Source: Nostoc edaphicum CCNP1411
GTDB lineage: Bacteria > Cyanobacteriota > Cyanobacteriia > Cyanobacteriales > Nostocaceae
Direction of reading: 5' to 3'
Length of the DNA: 64,000 nucleotides
Assembly (NCBI RefSeq): GCF_014023275.1
Contig: NZ_CP054698.1
Coordinates: 4,216,001-4,280,000, forward strand
Below, in pieces: positions 33,931 to 42,247 of this stretch. Each line of letters starts with the position of its first letter. Within the stretch, counting starts at the first letter, position 1. The notes beneath the pieces were generated by a model, which was given only the letters and a program-made list of their open reading frames with translations, was not told the origin of the DNA and ran no database searches. The position numbers and the translations under genes were made by a program.

Positions 33931-35445
33931 ATGTCCAGCATTTCTATTGACAAAAGTAAATCTCATGTAGTCGTAATTGGTGCAGGAATAGGTGGACTGA
34001 CTGCTGGGGCATTATTAGCTCATAGAGGTTACAGCGTCCTCATTCTAGACCAAGCCCTCGTACCAGGAGGCTGTGCTTCGACGTTTAAACGCCAGGGATT
34101 TACCTTTGATGTGGGAGCAACTCAAGTTGCAGGGTTAGAACCAGGGGGAATTCACCACCGCATTTTCTCAGAATTAGAAATAGATTTACCAGCAGCAACG
34201 CCTTGTGACCCTGCTTGTGCAGTGTATTTACCTGGGGAAAGCACACCCATCAACGTTTGGCGCGACCAAGAGAAATGGCAAGAGGAACGGCAAAAACAAT
34301 TCCCCGGTAGCGAACCGTTTTGGCAGTTGATGGCAACTTTGTTTGATGCGAGTTGGGAATTTCAAGGACGCGACCCGGTGCTACCACCGCGTAATTTATG
34401 GGATTTGTGGCAGTTAGCTCAGGCGGTGCGTCCGAGTACATTAATTACCGTACCTTTCACTTTGTTTACGGTAGGAGATGCTTTGCGGTTATGTGGATTA
34501 GGTAATGACCGACGATTGAGGACTTTTTTGGATTTGCAACTGAAGTTGTATTCCCAAGTCAATGCAGAAGAAACAGCATTACTTTATGCAGCGACGGCGT
34601 TGAGTGTATCTCAATTGCCCCAAGGATTGTTTCACCTCCAGGGAAGTATGCAAGTATTAAGCGATCGCTTGGTACAATCCTTAGAAAGAGATGGTGGCAA
34701 GTTATTGATGCGCCACACTGTAGAACAAATCAAAGTAGAAAACGGCAAAGCCAGTGCTGTAGTAATTAGAAATCAGAAAACTGGCGAAGTCTGGACAGAA
34801 CCAGCCGACCACATAGTTAGTAACGTCACCGTGCAAAACTTGGTGCAGTTGTTGGGAGAACAAGCACCATCTGGTTATAAAAACCGGGTGGAAAAACTAC
34901 CCCAAGCATCGGGTGCTTTTGTGGTGTATTTGGGTGTGGATGCAAGTGCGATTCCGCCTGGGTGTCCTCCCCATCTCCAATTTCTGTACGATGCTGATGG
35001 CCCGATTGGCGAGAATAATTCCCTATTTGTTTCCGTCAGTCATCCTGGAGACGGTCGCGCACTGGAGGGGAAAGCAACTATTATCGCTTCTTCATTTGTC
35101 GATCCTACAGAGTGGTGGCAGACTGATGATTATGAAGGACTAAAACAAAAGTTTACCCAAGAAGCGATCGCTCGTCTAGCTCAATACTTTTATCTCAAAC
35201 CAGAAACTATTATCTATCAAGAAGCTGCAACACCCCGCACCTTTGCTCATTTCACAGCCCGCGATCGCGGTATAGTCGGTGGTATTGGTCAAAGAATACC
35301 CACCTTTGGCCCCTTTGGCTTTGCAAATCGCACACCCATCCAACATCTGTGGTTAGTTGGTGACTCCACCCATCCAGGAGAAGGTACCGCTGGGGTGAGT
35401 TACTCAGCGCTAACAGTAGTCAGGCAAATTGAAGCGCAAATGTAG
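33931..35445 (+). CDS. crtD: Carotenoid C-3',4' desaturase CrtD
   Basis: This 504-residue FAD-dependent amine-oxidase/phytoene-desaturase-type enzyme has the dinucleotide motif VVIGAGIGGLTAGALLAHRG at 14-33. PGGCASTFKRQGFTFDVGAT follows, and the C-terminal FAD contact HLWLVGDSTHPGEGTAGVSYS ends the chain. In cyanobacteria CrtD desaturates the 3',4' bond on the way to myxol-type glycosides. The match rests on overall similarity to the cyanobacterial CrtD type; a related carotene desaturase or isomerase is the alternative. It is divergent from the M16 gene, with about 220 bp between. Confidence 0.83.
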   Translation: MSSISIDKSKSHVVVIGAGIGGLTAGALLAHRGYSVLILDQALVPGGCASTFKRQGFTFDVGATQVAGLEPGGIHHRIFSELEIDLPAATPCDPACAVYLPGESTPINVWRDQEKWQEERQKQFPGSEPFWQLMATLFDASWEFQGRDPVLPPRNLWDLWQLAQAVRPSTLITVPFTLFTVGDALRLCGLGNDRRLRTFLDLQLKLYSQVNAEETALLYAATALSVSQLPQGLFHLQGSMQVLSDRLVQSLERDGGKLLMRHTVEQIKVENGKASAVVIRNQKTGEVWTEPADHIVSNVTVQNLVQLLGEQAPSGYKNRVEKLPQASGAFVVYLGVDASAIPPGCPPHLQFLYDADGPIGENNSLFVSVSHPGDGRALEGKATIIASSFVDPTEWWQTDDYEGLKQKFTQEAIARLAQYFYLKPETIIYQEAATPRTFAHFTARDRGIVGGIGQRIPTFGPFGFANRTPIQHLWLVGDSTHPGEGTAGVSYSALTVVRQIEAQM

Positions 35446-35663
35446 TATTTTGTCACCACAGAATTCAGGAGTCAGGAGTCAGAATTCAGAATGAATTCTG
35501 TACAACTGGCGGATGAATAATATCGTTTCTGGTTAAAGACTTACAGCGAATTTCAAGGAAAGTGAAGTACACAATCTAAGTCTCAAACCTTTGCGTCAAG
35601 ACTGTTTTCCTTCTGACTCCTGAATCCTGAATTCTTCTTCAATAAACGATTTTTAATTATGAA
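35446..35663. repeat. Short tandem repeats (caggagt) between convergent genes
   Basis: The units aggagtcaggagtcag near 35467 and the complement tctgactcctgaatcctga near 35611 can pair over 140 bp. That could form a bidirectional terminator for crtD and the beta-lactamase-like gene. Confidence 0.6.
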
Positions 35664-37280
35664 TTATCTCGGAGGATAATACTGGGGATTTACAACTGGA
35701 GATTGATAACCGTTTGTGGGTACAGTACTTCCCATACCGTTGGGTACAGGACTCACAACAGGAGGCTGATAAACACTCATCGGTACGGTGCCTGTTGTTC
35801 CGTTGGGTAAAGCAGGATTCACAAGCTGGGGCTGATAACCGTTTGTAGGTATAGTGCTTGTAGGACTGTTAGGTGTGACAGGAATCTGGCTAAACTCTTG
35901 GTAGGCAACACGAGAAATTGAGCTAATCAATTTTTCGGCGCGAGGGTCATTATTAGGGCGTTGTACCATGACAGCAGCTACATAGCGCTTACCAGTTGGA
36001 ACACCTATTAAACCTGCATCTGCTAACATTGTGCCGATATCGCCCGTTTTGTGGTATACTCTAGCGCCTGTCCCTAAACCCGATGGTAGCAGAGAGTCTC
36101 TTTGAGTACGACGCAAGATATCGAGCATGAGATCGCGTGATGGCATACTGACTAAATTTCCTTGACTCACAATCGCCATCAAATTCCCTAGTTCCTTGGG
36201 AGTTGTGGTGTTTGTCCCTTGCAAATCGGGGAGTTGATTGCGAATTATTGTGGCTGTCAATCCCCAAGTACGGAAACGCTGGTTTAAAGCGTCTATGCCT
36301 CCGAGTCGGGCAATCAGCATATTTGTCGCCGTGTTGTCGCTGATTGTAATCATTTTGGTGGCGACTTCCAGAGCAGCGTACTGGGTTCCGGCTGGTTTGT
36401 ATTGCAAATTTCCCGAACCGCCAGCGACCATATCCTGTTGCATGGTCAGCATTTCATCCAGACGAATTTTCCCTGCATCCACATCCTGGAAAAAGGCAAT
36501 CAGAATTGGCACTTTAATTGTGCTAGCTGCCGGAAAACTGGTAGAGCCATTGACATCTACATAATTACCAGTATCCAAATCTAATAAGAAAACTCCCGGT
36601 GTGAGATTTGGGTTGGTGTCCGCCAAATTTTGCACGGCACTTTTCAAAGAGGTAATTTCTTGAGATAAATACATACTCGCAGCTGCGGCTGGGGGAGTTT
36701 GGGTGGGTTGTGGCTGTGATCGCACCACAACATTACTATTAGATGGGGACGCCGATGTGCTGATGCGATTAGCTGGGTCTAATACTGACAACACCGTGCC
36801 CACAATTGCACCCATGCCAACACCCACAATCAATAACCGTAAAACATACAGTATAGTTTTGGCCATTGGCTTTAACCGCGTTTTCCGCGATGAGCGCCTA
36901 CCCATTTTTGGCTTTTCCATCCGCACTGTTTTCACCATCACAGCACCCGGTCGAAAGGGAGGAATTTTCCCCTTGACACTAGGCATTGGTTTTACTGCCG
37001 TTGGCATGACTAACCCCGATTTGACCCTACGTGTAGCACCAGGGGTTGGGGAAGGACTGATTTGATTTTTTGGGCGTGTTAGTGCCGCTTGTCGTCCACT
37101 GACAGTTTGCTGCTGGCTGTTGGCTTTAACTTTCTTCTGTGCCACTTTTTGAACTTTTTGTGGCCGCTGGCGGCGATTTAAGGGTTGACGCCGCGAGAAA
37201 GCTGTTAGTTCGTCACTTGACTCTGACACCGTTACTCCTTGTGACCCACTTGACTGTTTTCTTGCAGACTCCTGACCCAA
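35664..37280 (-). CDS. Class A beta-lactamase-like serine hydrolase, membrane-anchored
   Basis: The 538 residues begin with a long basic, Arg/Lys/Pro-rich cytoplasmic part (1-140). One membrane helix follows (about 142-167), then a periplasmic serine hydrolase domain. It has S253-T-I-K256 (SxxK), S314-D-N316 and K411-T-G, the three active-site elements of penicillin-recognising enzymes. The Pro/Asn-rich tail (about 460-538) repeats a (T/S)xYQPxVxNP motif. No canonical omega-loop ExxLN is obvious, so true beta-lactamase activity is doubtful. A peptidoglycan-related hydrolase or transferase is more likely. Confidence 0.82.
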   Translation of the reverse strand: MGQESARKQSSGSQGVTVSESSDELTAFSRRQPLNRRQRPQKVQKVAQKKVKANSQQQTVSGRQAALTRPKNQISPSPTPGATRRVKSGLVMPTAVKPMPSVKGKIPPFRPGAVMVKTVRMEKPKMGRRSSRKTRLKPMAKTILYVLRLLIVGVGMGAIVGTVLSVLDPANRISTSASPSNSNVVVRSQPQPTQTPPAAAASMYLSQEITSLKSAVQNLADTNPNLTPGVFLLDLDTGNYVDVNGSTSFPAASTIKVPILIAFFQDVDAGKIRLDEMLTMQQDMVAGGSGNLQYKPAGTQYAALEVATKMITISDNTATNMLIARLGGIDALNQRFRTWGLTATIIRNQLPDLQGTNTTTPKELGNLMAIVSQGNLVSMPSRDLMLDILRRTQRDSLLPSGLGTGARVYHKTGDIGTMLADAGLIGVPTGKRYVAAVMVQRPNNDPRAEKLISSISRVAYQEFSQIPVTPNSPTSTIPTNGYQPQLVNPALPNGTTGTVPMSVYQPPVVSPVPNGMGSTVPTNGYQSPVVNPQYYPPR

Positions 37281-37403
37281 AACTTAATCTTTAAGCAATA
37301 TTAATACTCAAATTTCACTTTGCCACTAAGTAGCATTTTTACGTTTAGTTTAAGCTATGTTAAATATTTTGGGGGGATGATTGCGTATATATTAAACGAA
37401 TTA

Positions 37404-38144
37404 TTACAAGTTTTCACCATCTCTTTGGTTTTTAAGGGCCCATTCTACCTGCTGCAAAATTCCTCGGAGCATATATACTTCCCCTGTTTTCAGGTGAGCG
37501 CGATTATACATTTGGCGAAATTTTTCCATGCGACTAGCTGCCGTATGGGGATACACATAACCAATCTTCAGTAATAGTGATTCTAATTGCTGATAGTATC
37601 CTTCCACAACATCTAAGGGTGCAAGTTCAGTTTGGGGTAAGGGCTGAGTGTCAGATTGTTGGGCACATTGTGACAATTCATAACAACAGATTGCCACGGC
37701 GGTAGCCAAATTTAGGGCGACATAATCTTTACTTGTGGGAATGCCAACAAACCGCTGTGCATAATTTAATTCTTCATTGCTTAATCCCCGGTCTTCCCTG
37801 CCAAAAATCAGTGCTGTGGGTTTTTCTGGTTCCTCCAGTAGCCAGGGTAGGGCAGTGCGGGGGTTTTCTAAGGGAGTTTCCCAACTGCGAACGCGACCAG
37901 TGGTAGCGATCGCCCTGACACATCCATGCAATGCTTCTGGTAAGGTTGCCACTAATACCGCAGATTCGATAATTTCCTGAGCGTGAACAGCCATCATCAA
38001 AGCTTCCGTCGATAGCGGATCGCATTGGGGGTTCACTAATACTAAATTATATAAACCGAAATTTTTCATTACCCTGGCGATCGCGCCGATATTTATCGGC
38101 CCAGCTGGTTCTACCAACACAATTCTTAATCCAGCCAAGCCCAT
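37404..38144 (-). CDS. trmJ: SPOUT RNA methyltransferase (TrmJ type)
   Basis: The 246 residues carry the SpoU motifs: LVEPAGPINIGAIARVMKNF at the N-terminus, LIFGREDRGLSNEE in the middle, and VALNLATAVAICCYEL in the knot. The enzyme 2'-O-methylates ribose in RNA using SAM; TrmJ acts at tRNA position 32. The C-terminal helical extension (YYQQLESLLLKIGYV...KFRQMYNRAHL) is TrmJ-like. The first 80 bp of this gene are duplicated, with decay, at 39062-39141. Confidence 0.85.
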   Translation of the reverse strand: MGLAGLRIVLVEPAGPINIGAIARVMKNFGLYNLVLVNPQCDPLSTEALMMAVHAQEIIESAVLVATLPEALHGCVRAIATTGRVRSWETPLENPRTALPWLLEEPEKPTALIFGREDRGLSNEELNYAQRFVGIPTSKDYVALNLATAVAICCYELSQCAQQSDTQPLPQTELAPLDVVEGYYQQLESLLLKIGYVYPHTAASRMEKFRQMYNRAHLKTGEVYMLRGILQQVEWALKNQRDGENL

Positions 38145-38271
38145 TTTTTGCCTCCTGCGATCGCACCAGATAATACTTACAGGCTAATTTTCAGCGTCGT
38201 GGTTCTGCTGAAGAGTTTCCTTGAAATCATTTTACCTGTGTAAGTGAATGGCTGCGTCAGGTCTGAAGAGT

Positions 38272-38667
38272 TCAGCGCAATCTTTGCCGTTCAGCTAGTC
38301 GTTCGTCACTATTTATTTGTAGTAATCTAATCGTTGTGCGTCCCATAGGCGTTAATCCCACTAGATTCAGTTCTGAAAATGTGAAGTGTTCAGCCCATTT
38401 CAGGGTGCGTGGGTTAAAGAGAAAACTAAAAGCCCCTGTATCTGGATCGAAAGATCCTAAGTCAGTGCCTTTATGACGATTACATCGCCAGCAGGTGAGG
38501 GCTAAATTATCAGCATTTGTTGCGCCACCGTGCTTTTGAGCAATAACATGATCTATCTCATGGGAAAAAAAAGCAACTCCTGCGGGTAATTGGCAATATT
38601 CACATCTGTAGTTTGCGCGTTCTTCTACCAGTCGGCGAAGAACAACCGGAATATAGGTTGCACTCAC
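38272..38667 (-). CDS. HNH endonuclease
   Basis: The 131 residues contain two zinc-knuckle cysteine pairs (CEYC and CWRC) around the HNH core: SHEIDHVIAQKHGGATNADN, then LALTCWRCNRHKG. The metal-binding Asp-His and catalytic residues are in place. It is encoded 2 bp downstream of a 113-residue protein on the same strand; this pair recurs in cyanobacteria. It could act in DNA cleavage, as a mobile or toxin-like nuclease. The pair is bracketed by duplicated trmJ 5' sequences. Confidence 0.85.
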   Translation of the reverse strand: MSATYIPVVLRRLVEERANYRCEYCQLPAGVAFFSHEIDHVIAQKHGGATNADNLALTCWRCNRHKGTDLGSFDPDTGAFSFLFNPRTLKWAEHFTFSELNLVGLTPMGRTTIRLLQINSDERLAERQRLR

Positions 38668-38669
38668 AG

Positions 38670-39011
38670 TCAGCTGGTCAAATAAGATAAGTTACCTGCT
38701 TTAATCATCACAACTAAGTGTTCAATACGTTCATACTCATCTAGTTCTTTCAACTCCGTGGGTGTAAGTTCACCTGCGTTACTGCGTGTTAACAAGGTAC
38801 GCAACCGTTCTTGCATTTCGGGAGTGGGTTTAAATTCAGCAATTTGTTCGGGAGTAGGGCTGCTAGCCAAAAAATCTAGGATATATCGGTAAACTTGTGC
38901 TGGTACAGCTGGTTGTTGGAGACTCAAAGCAAGTAGTTCAGGTAAGCGATCGCCTACTTGTGCTAGTTGTTGAGATAATTCCTCTGATACTTCTAGGGTA
39001 ATTCTTGGCAT
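38670..39011 (-). CDS. Small protein paired with HNH endonuclease
   Basis: The 113 residues start MPRITLEVSEELSQQLAQVG, a strand-helix element resembling ribbon-type or antitoxin N-termini. Helices with DFLASSPTPEQIAEFKPTPE and LTPTELKELDEYERIEHL follow. It precedes the HNH gene by 2 bp, so translation is coupled. It may regulate or hold the nuclease in check, but that is inferred from arrangement only. Confidence 0.65.
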   Translation of the reverse strand: MPRITLEVSEELSQQLAQVGDRLPELLALSLQQPAVPAQVYRYILDFLASSPTPEQIAEFKPTPEMQERLRTLLTRSNAGELTPTELKELDEYERIEHLVVMIKAGNLSYLTS

Positions 39012-39061
39012 GGGGATTGCATTGGCAATTTACTATTATTAAATGATATATCTCGGATATA

Positions 39062-39141
39062 TCATTACTCTGGCGATCGCTCCGACATTACTCACCCCAG
39101 CTACCTCTACCAACACAATATCTTAATCCGCCAAGCCCATT
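39062..39141 (-). pseudogene. Decayed duplicate of the trmJ 5' end
   Basis: On the minus strand it starts ATGGGCTTGGC and follows the first 80 bp of trmJ (38066-38144) with scattered substitutions. A one-base deletion after the fourth codon and a one-base insertion shortly after break the frame. Similarity also covers the leader (ggaggca). The HNH pair lies exactly between the two copies. Confidence 0.8.
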
Positions 39142-39219
39142 TTATTGCCTCCTGCCTCCTGCCCCCTGCCTCTTGCCCCCTGCCCCCTGCCTTTCTTCGT
39201 GATAACAGACTAACAAAAT

Positions 39220-40212
39220 ATGTCTCACATTCTGGTCGAAAATCTCAGGAAGACTTTCTTTGTGTCTGAACGTTCCTCTGGGCTTTTCGGTTCAATACGA
39301 GGGCTTGTGCAGCGAAAAACTAAAGAAGTTTATGCCCTCAAAGGAGTTTCGTTTTCCCTGGAACGGGGAGAACTTGTAGGATACATTGGCCCAAATGGGG
39401 CTGGTAAATCGACCACTATTAAAATTTTAAGCGGTATTCTCGTACCTTCTAGTGGAAAATGCCTAATTGGCGGACGAACTCCTTGGAAAGATCGAATTAA
39501 GCACGTTAATCGTATCGGTGTAGTGTTTGGTCAAAGAACACAACTCTGGTGGGATTTACCAGTAATTGAGTCTTTCGATTTGCTGCGAGATATTTATCGC
39601 GTTCCCCAATCAGAATATCGCCAGACACGCGAAGAAATGATTGATTTACTTGGTCTAGCCAGCTTTCTCTCGACTCCGGTGAGACAGTTAAGCCTTGGTC
39701 AAAGGATGCGATGTGACTTTGCAGCCGCAATGCTTCACAGACCGGAAATTCTTTTTCTTGATGAACCCACCATCGGACTTGATGCAGTTTCCAAGCTTGC
39801 AGTCAGAAAATTTATCAAAGCGCTGAATAAAACTCATCAAGTAACCACCATCCTGACTACCCATGATATGGATGATATCGAGGCATTGTGCGATCGCATC
39901 ATTATTATTGGTGGAGGTGAAATCCTTTGTGATGGAACTCTAGCAGCACTGCGTTCTCAAGTTTCTTCGCGTCGGTACTTAAGAATCGACCTAGCAAACG
40001 ATGATTTCTTTTTTGAGCAAGAAGGAGTCAGTATTATCTCTAAAGAAGGTCGCACTGTAACTATAGCCTTCGATCCCACAAAGCTTTCTGCTGCGTCTTT
40101 AATTAGCCAAGTTACCTCGCAACACGAAGTAGAGGATCTTTTTGTGGAAAATCCACCCATTGAGGAAATAGTTGCTGAACTTTATGCAATTTCAGCCGGA
40201 ATTATCCCATGA
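39220..40212 (+). CDS. ABC-2 type exporter, ATP-binding protein
   Basis: The 330 residues hold a complete nucleotide-binding domain: Walker A GPNGAGKST near 67, signature LSLGQRMR near 157, Walker B ILFLDEPTIGLD and the switch His in LTTHD. The last 80 residues are an extra regulatory domain as in DrrA-like proteins. The stop overlaps the first permease gene by 4 bp. Together with two permeases (40209 and 41240) it forms an ABC-2 exporter of a type found next to each other in many cyanobacteria. The cargo is unknown. Confidence 0.9.
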   Translation: MSHILVENLRKTFFVSERSSGLFGSIRGLVQRKTKEVYALKGVSFSLERGELVGYIGPNGAGKSTTIKILSGILVPSSGKCLIGGRTPWKDRIKHVNRIGVVFGQRTQLWWDLPVIESFDLLRDIYRVPQSEYRQTREEMIDLLGLASFLSTPVRQLSLGQRMRCDFAAAMLHRPEILFLDEPTIGLDAVSKLAVRKFIKALNKTHQVTTILTTHDMDDIEALCDRIIIIGGGEILCDGTLAALRSQVSSRRYLRIDLANDDFFFEQEGVSIISKEGRTVTIAFDPTKLSAASLISQVTSQHEVEDLFVENPPIEEIVAELYAISAGIIP

Positions 40213-41027
40213 AAGCATATTGGTCACTATTTGTTGCTAGATTTACACTGCTGCTGCAATACCGTGCTGCTGCTTTGGCCGGTGTTGTAACTCAGCTTTT
40301 CTGGGGGTTCGTGAAAGTAATGGTTTTACAGGCATTCTTTACTCATGCAACCTCTGCTCAACCGATGACTTTTCAGGAGGCTGTAGGATATGTGTGGCTG
40401 GGACAGGCATTTCTAATGGCGATTGTCCCTTGGGGAGGTGATAGAGATATTCAAGAACTCATCCGAACTGGTGCTGTAGGATACGATCTTCTCCGACCTA
40501 CAGACCTTTATAATTTTTGGTTTACTCGCGCTTTGGCGTTTCGCACAACGCCCCTGATACTTCGTGCTATTCCGCTTCTTTGTGTGACAATTTTGATTTT
40601 TCCCCTTTTGGGGCTTGATGAATGGTCGCTTTCTTTTCCACCATCCGTTGCTTCTTTTGTTGCCTTTCTTCTCTCTTTTTTTGGCGCAATTTTACTTTCG
40701 TCTGCATTGACTATGCTTCTTACTGTATCAATGATGTGGACAATTTCTGGCGAGGGAATTAATAGTGTTCTACCCACTCTGATTATTATATTCTCTGGAA
40801 TGATTGTTCCTTTGCCACTTTTTCCTGAGTGGAGCAAGCCTTTTTTGAATGCACTTCCTTTCTCAGGACTAATCGACAAACCTTTTCGTCTTTTTACTGG
40901 CAATCTTCAACCAAACGCCCTGTTTAATGTTTTGCTATATCAAGCTTTCTGGATAGTTGTCATTATTATCCTTGGGCGAGTCCTTGTGAAATATGGCATC
41001 AGAAAGCTTGTAATTCAGGGGGGATGA
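40209..41027 (+). CDS. ABC-2 type exporter permease 1
   Basis: The 272 residues contain six hydrophobic segments, with the ABC-2 pattern of amphipathic start (YWSLFVARFTLLLQYRAAAL) and a central IFSGMIVPLPLFPEW loop. The first codons overlap the ATPase gene by 4 bp, so synthesis is coupled. It probably pairs with the second permease as a heterodimer in the plasma membrane. Confidence 0.86.
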   Translation: MKAYWSLFVARFTLLLQYRAAALAGVVTQLFWGFVKVMVLQAFFTHATSAQPMTFQEAVGYVWLGQAFLMAIVPWGGDRDIQELIRTGAVGYDLLRPTDLYNFWFTRALAFRTTPLILRAIPLLCVTILIFPLLGLDEWSLSFPPSVASFVAFLLSFFGAILLSSALTMLLTVSMMWTISGEGINSVLPTLIIIFSGMIVPLPLFPEWSKPFLNALPFSGLIDKPFRLFTGNLQPNALFNVLLYQAFWIVVIIILGRVLVKYGIRKLVIQGG

Positions 41028-41097
41028 GTAAATAATTCTTAATTCGTAATTCGTAATTTTTTAAGCAAGAGATAGGTTAGCGCAAACTCTTGATTTA

Positions 41098-41175
41098 CCC
41101 CCCTTAATCCCCCCTTACAAAGGGGGGAAATATCCGGTTATCCCCCTTTGCAAGGGGGAGTTAGAGGGGGTTAAT
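41098..41175. repeat. CCCCC/GGGGG dispersed hairpin repeat inside the ABC operon
   Basis: Pyrimidine arms such as ccccccttaatcccccctta and matching ggggg arms form two hairpins (about 41110-41128 and 41142-41160). They lie in the 212-bp gap between the two permease genes. The unit resembles the repeat translated at about 3997-4025. It might attenuate transcription of the second permease. Confidence 0.75.
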
Positions 41176-41239
41176 TATATGCAGCTTCACAAAGAAACGG
41201 TATTAGGTAATTTATTTTAGATAAAAATTACAAAGCGAT

Positions 41240-42040
41240 ATGAATGATTTTTTGCTTTACCTTCGATATATTTCTGTATCTTTCAAGTCGCAAATGCAGT
41301 ACAAAGTTTCTTTCTGGCTGCAATTCATAGGGCAGCTTTTAGGAACTGCTGTTGAATTTTTTGGAGTCTGGGCACTTTTTAGTCGTTTTAATAGTATTGG
41401 TAAATGGACTTTAAATGAAGTTGCTCTATTTTATGGAATAATTAATATTTCTTTTGCTTGTGCTGATGCCCTTGGAAAAGGCTTTGACTCATTTTCAACA
41501 ATAATTAAAAGTGGAGACTTCGACCGTTTACTTGTTCGTCCACGCACCACAGCACTTCAGCTTTTAGGTAAAGAGTTTACTTTGAAACGAATCGGAAGAT
41601 TATTTCAAGGAATTTTTGTTATGTGTTGGTCACTTTCATCACTCCACATACCTTTAACTTTTAAAACCTTATGGCTTTTAGGTACTTCATTTTTTGGTGG
41701 AGTTGCGCTCTTTGTTGGCATTGTCATTATGCAAGCAACCATCACCTTCTGGACTATTGAATCTCTCGAAATTATGAATATCCTCACTTATGGAGGGGTG
41801 GAAACGGCTCAGTACCCTCTTGCAATTTATAGCAAGTGGTTTCAGCGATTCTTTACTTTCTTGATACCGCTTGCTTGCGTCAGTTATTTTCCTTTGCTTG
41901 CAGTACTTGAAAAAGAAGATGTTTTTTTAGTGCCTTTGTGGTTTTGTTATGTCTCGCCAATCGCAGGTATTATCTTTCTAATAGTTGCGCTCCAGCTTTG
42001 GAAAATAGGAGAGCGATACTATTGTTCTACTGGCAGCTAG
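41240..42040 (+). CDS. ABC-2 type exporter permease 2
   Basis: The 266 residues have about six membrane segments and the ABC-2 start LRYISVSFKSQMQYKVSFWL. The conserved loop FDRLLVRPRTTALQLLG and a late PLACVSYFPLLAVL match this permease family (ABC-2/DUF990-like). It is separated from the first permease by a repeat-bearing 212-bp gap but is on the same strand. Confidence 0.85.
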   Translation: MNDFLLYLRYISVSFKSQMQYKVSFWLQFIGQLLGTAVEFFGVWALFSRFNSIGKWTLNEVALFYGIINISFACADALGKGFDSFSTIIKSGDFDRLLVRPRTTALQLLGKEFTLKRIGRLFQGIFVMCWSLSSLHIPLTFKTLWLLGTSFFGGVALFVGIVIMQATITFWTIESLEIMNILTYGGVETAQYPLAIYSKWFQRFFTFLIPLACVSYFPLLAVLEKEDVFLVPLWFCYVSPIAGIIFLIVALQLWKIGERYYCSTGS

Positions 42041-42090
42041 TAAGCTATTGCGCCTTTAATTTGCACTAATATTTTTCCAATATGATTGTG

Positions 42091-42111
42091 GGGTGGGCAT
42101 CTTGCCCGCCC
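42091..42111. terminator. Hairpin after the ABC exporter genes
   Basis: GGGTGGGCA and TGCCCGCCC pair (one G-U) around a 3-nt loop. There is no clear T-run, and similar hairpins occur as cyanobacterial spacer repeats, so the terminator role is uncertain. Confidence 0.5.
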
Positions 42112-42247
42112 TGATAATGCAAGTTCTATACGTAACAGCTTACCCTGAATTTTAGCTGTGTACTCAGGTGTATTTTAAATGGACAGATCGCACTTTTCTA
42201 AAGATTCTGATTTAATACTTTGTAGGATTGCCTAATTTCACTAAACA

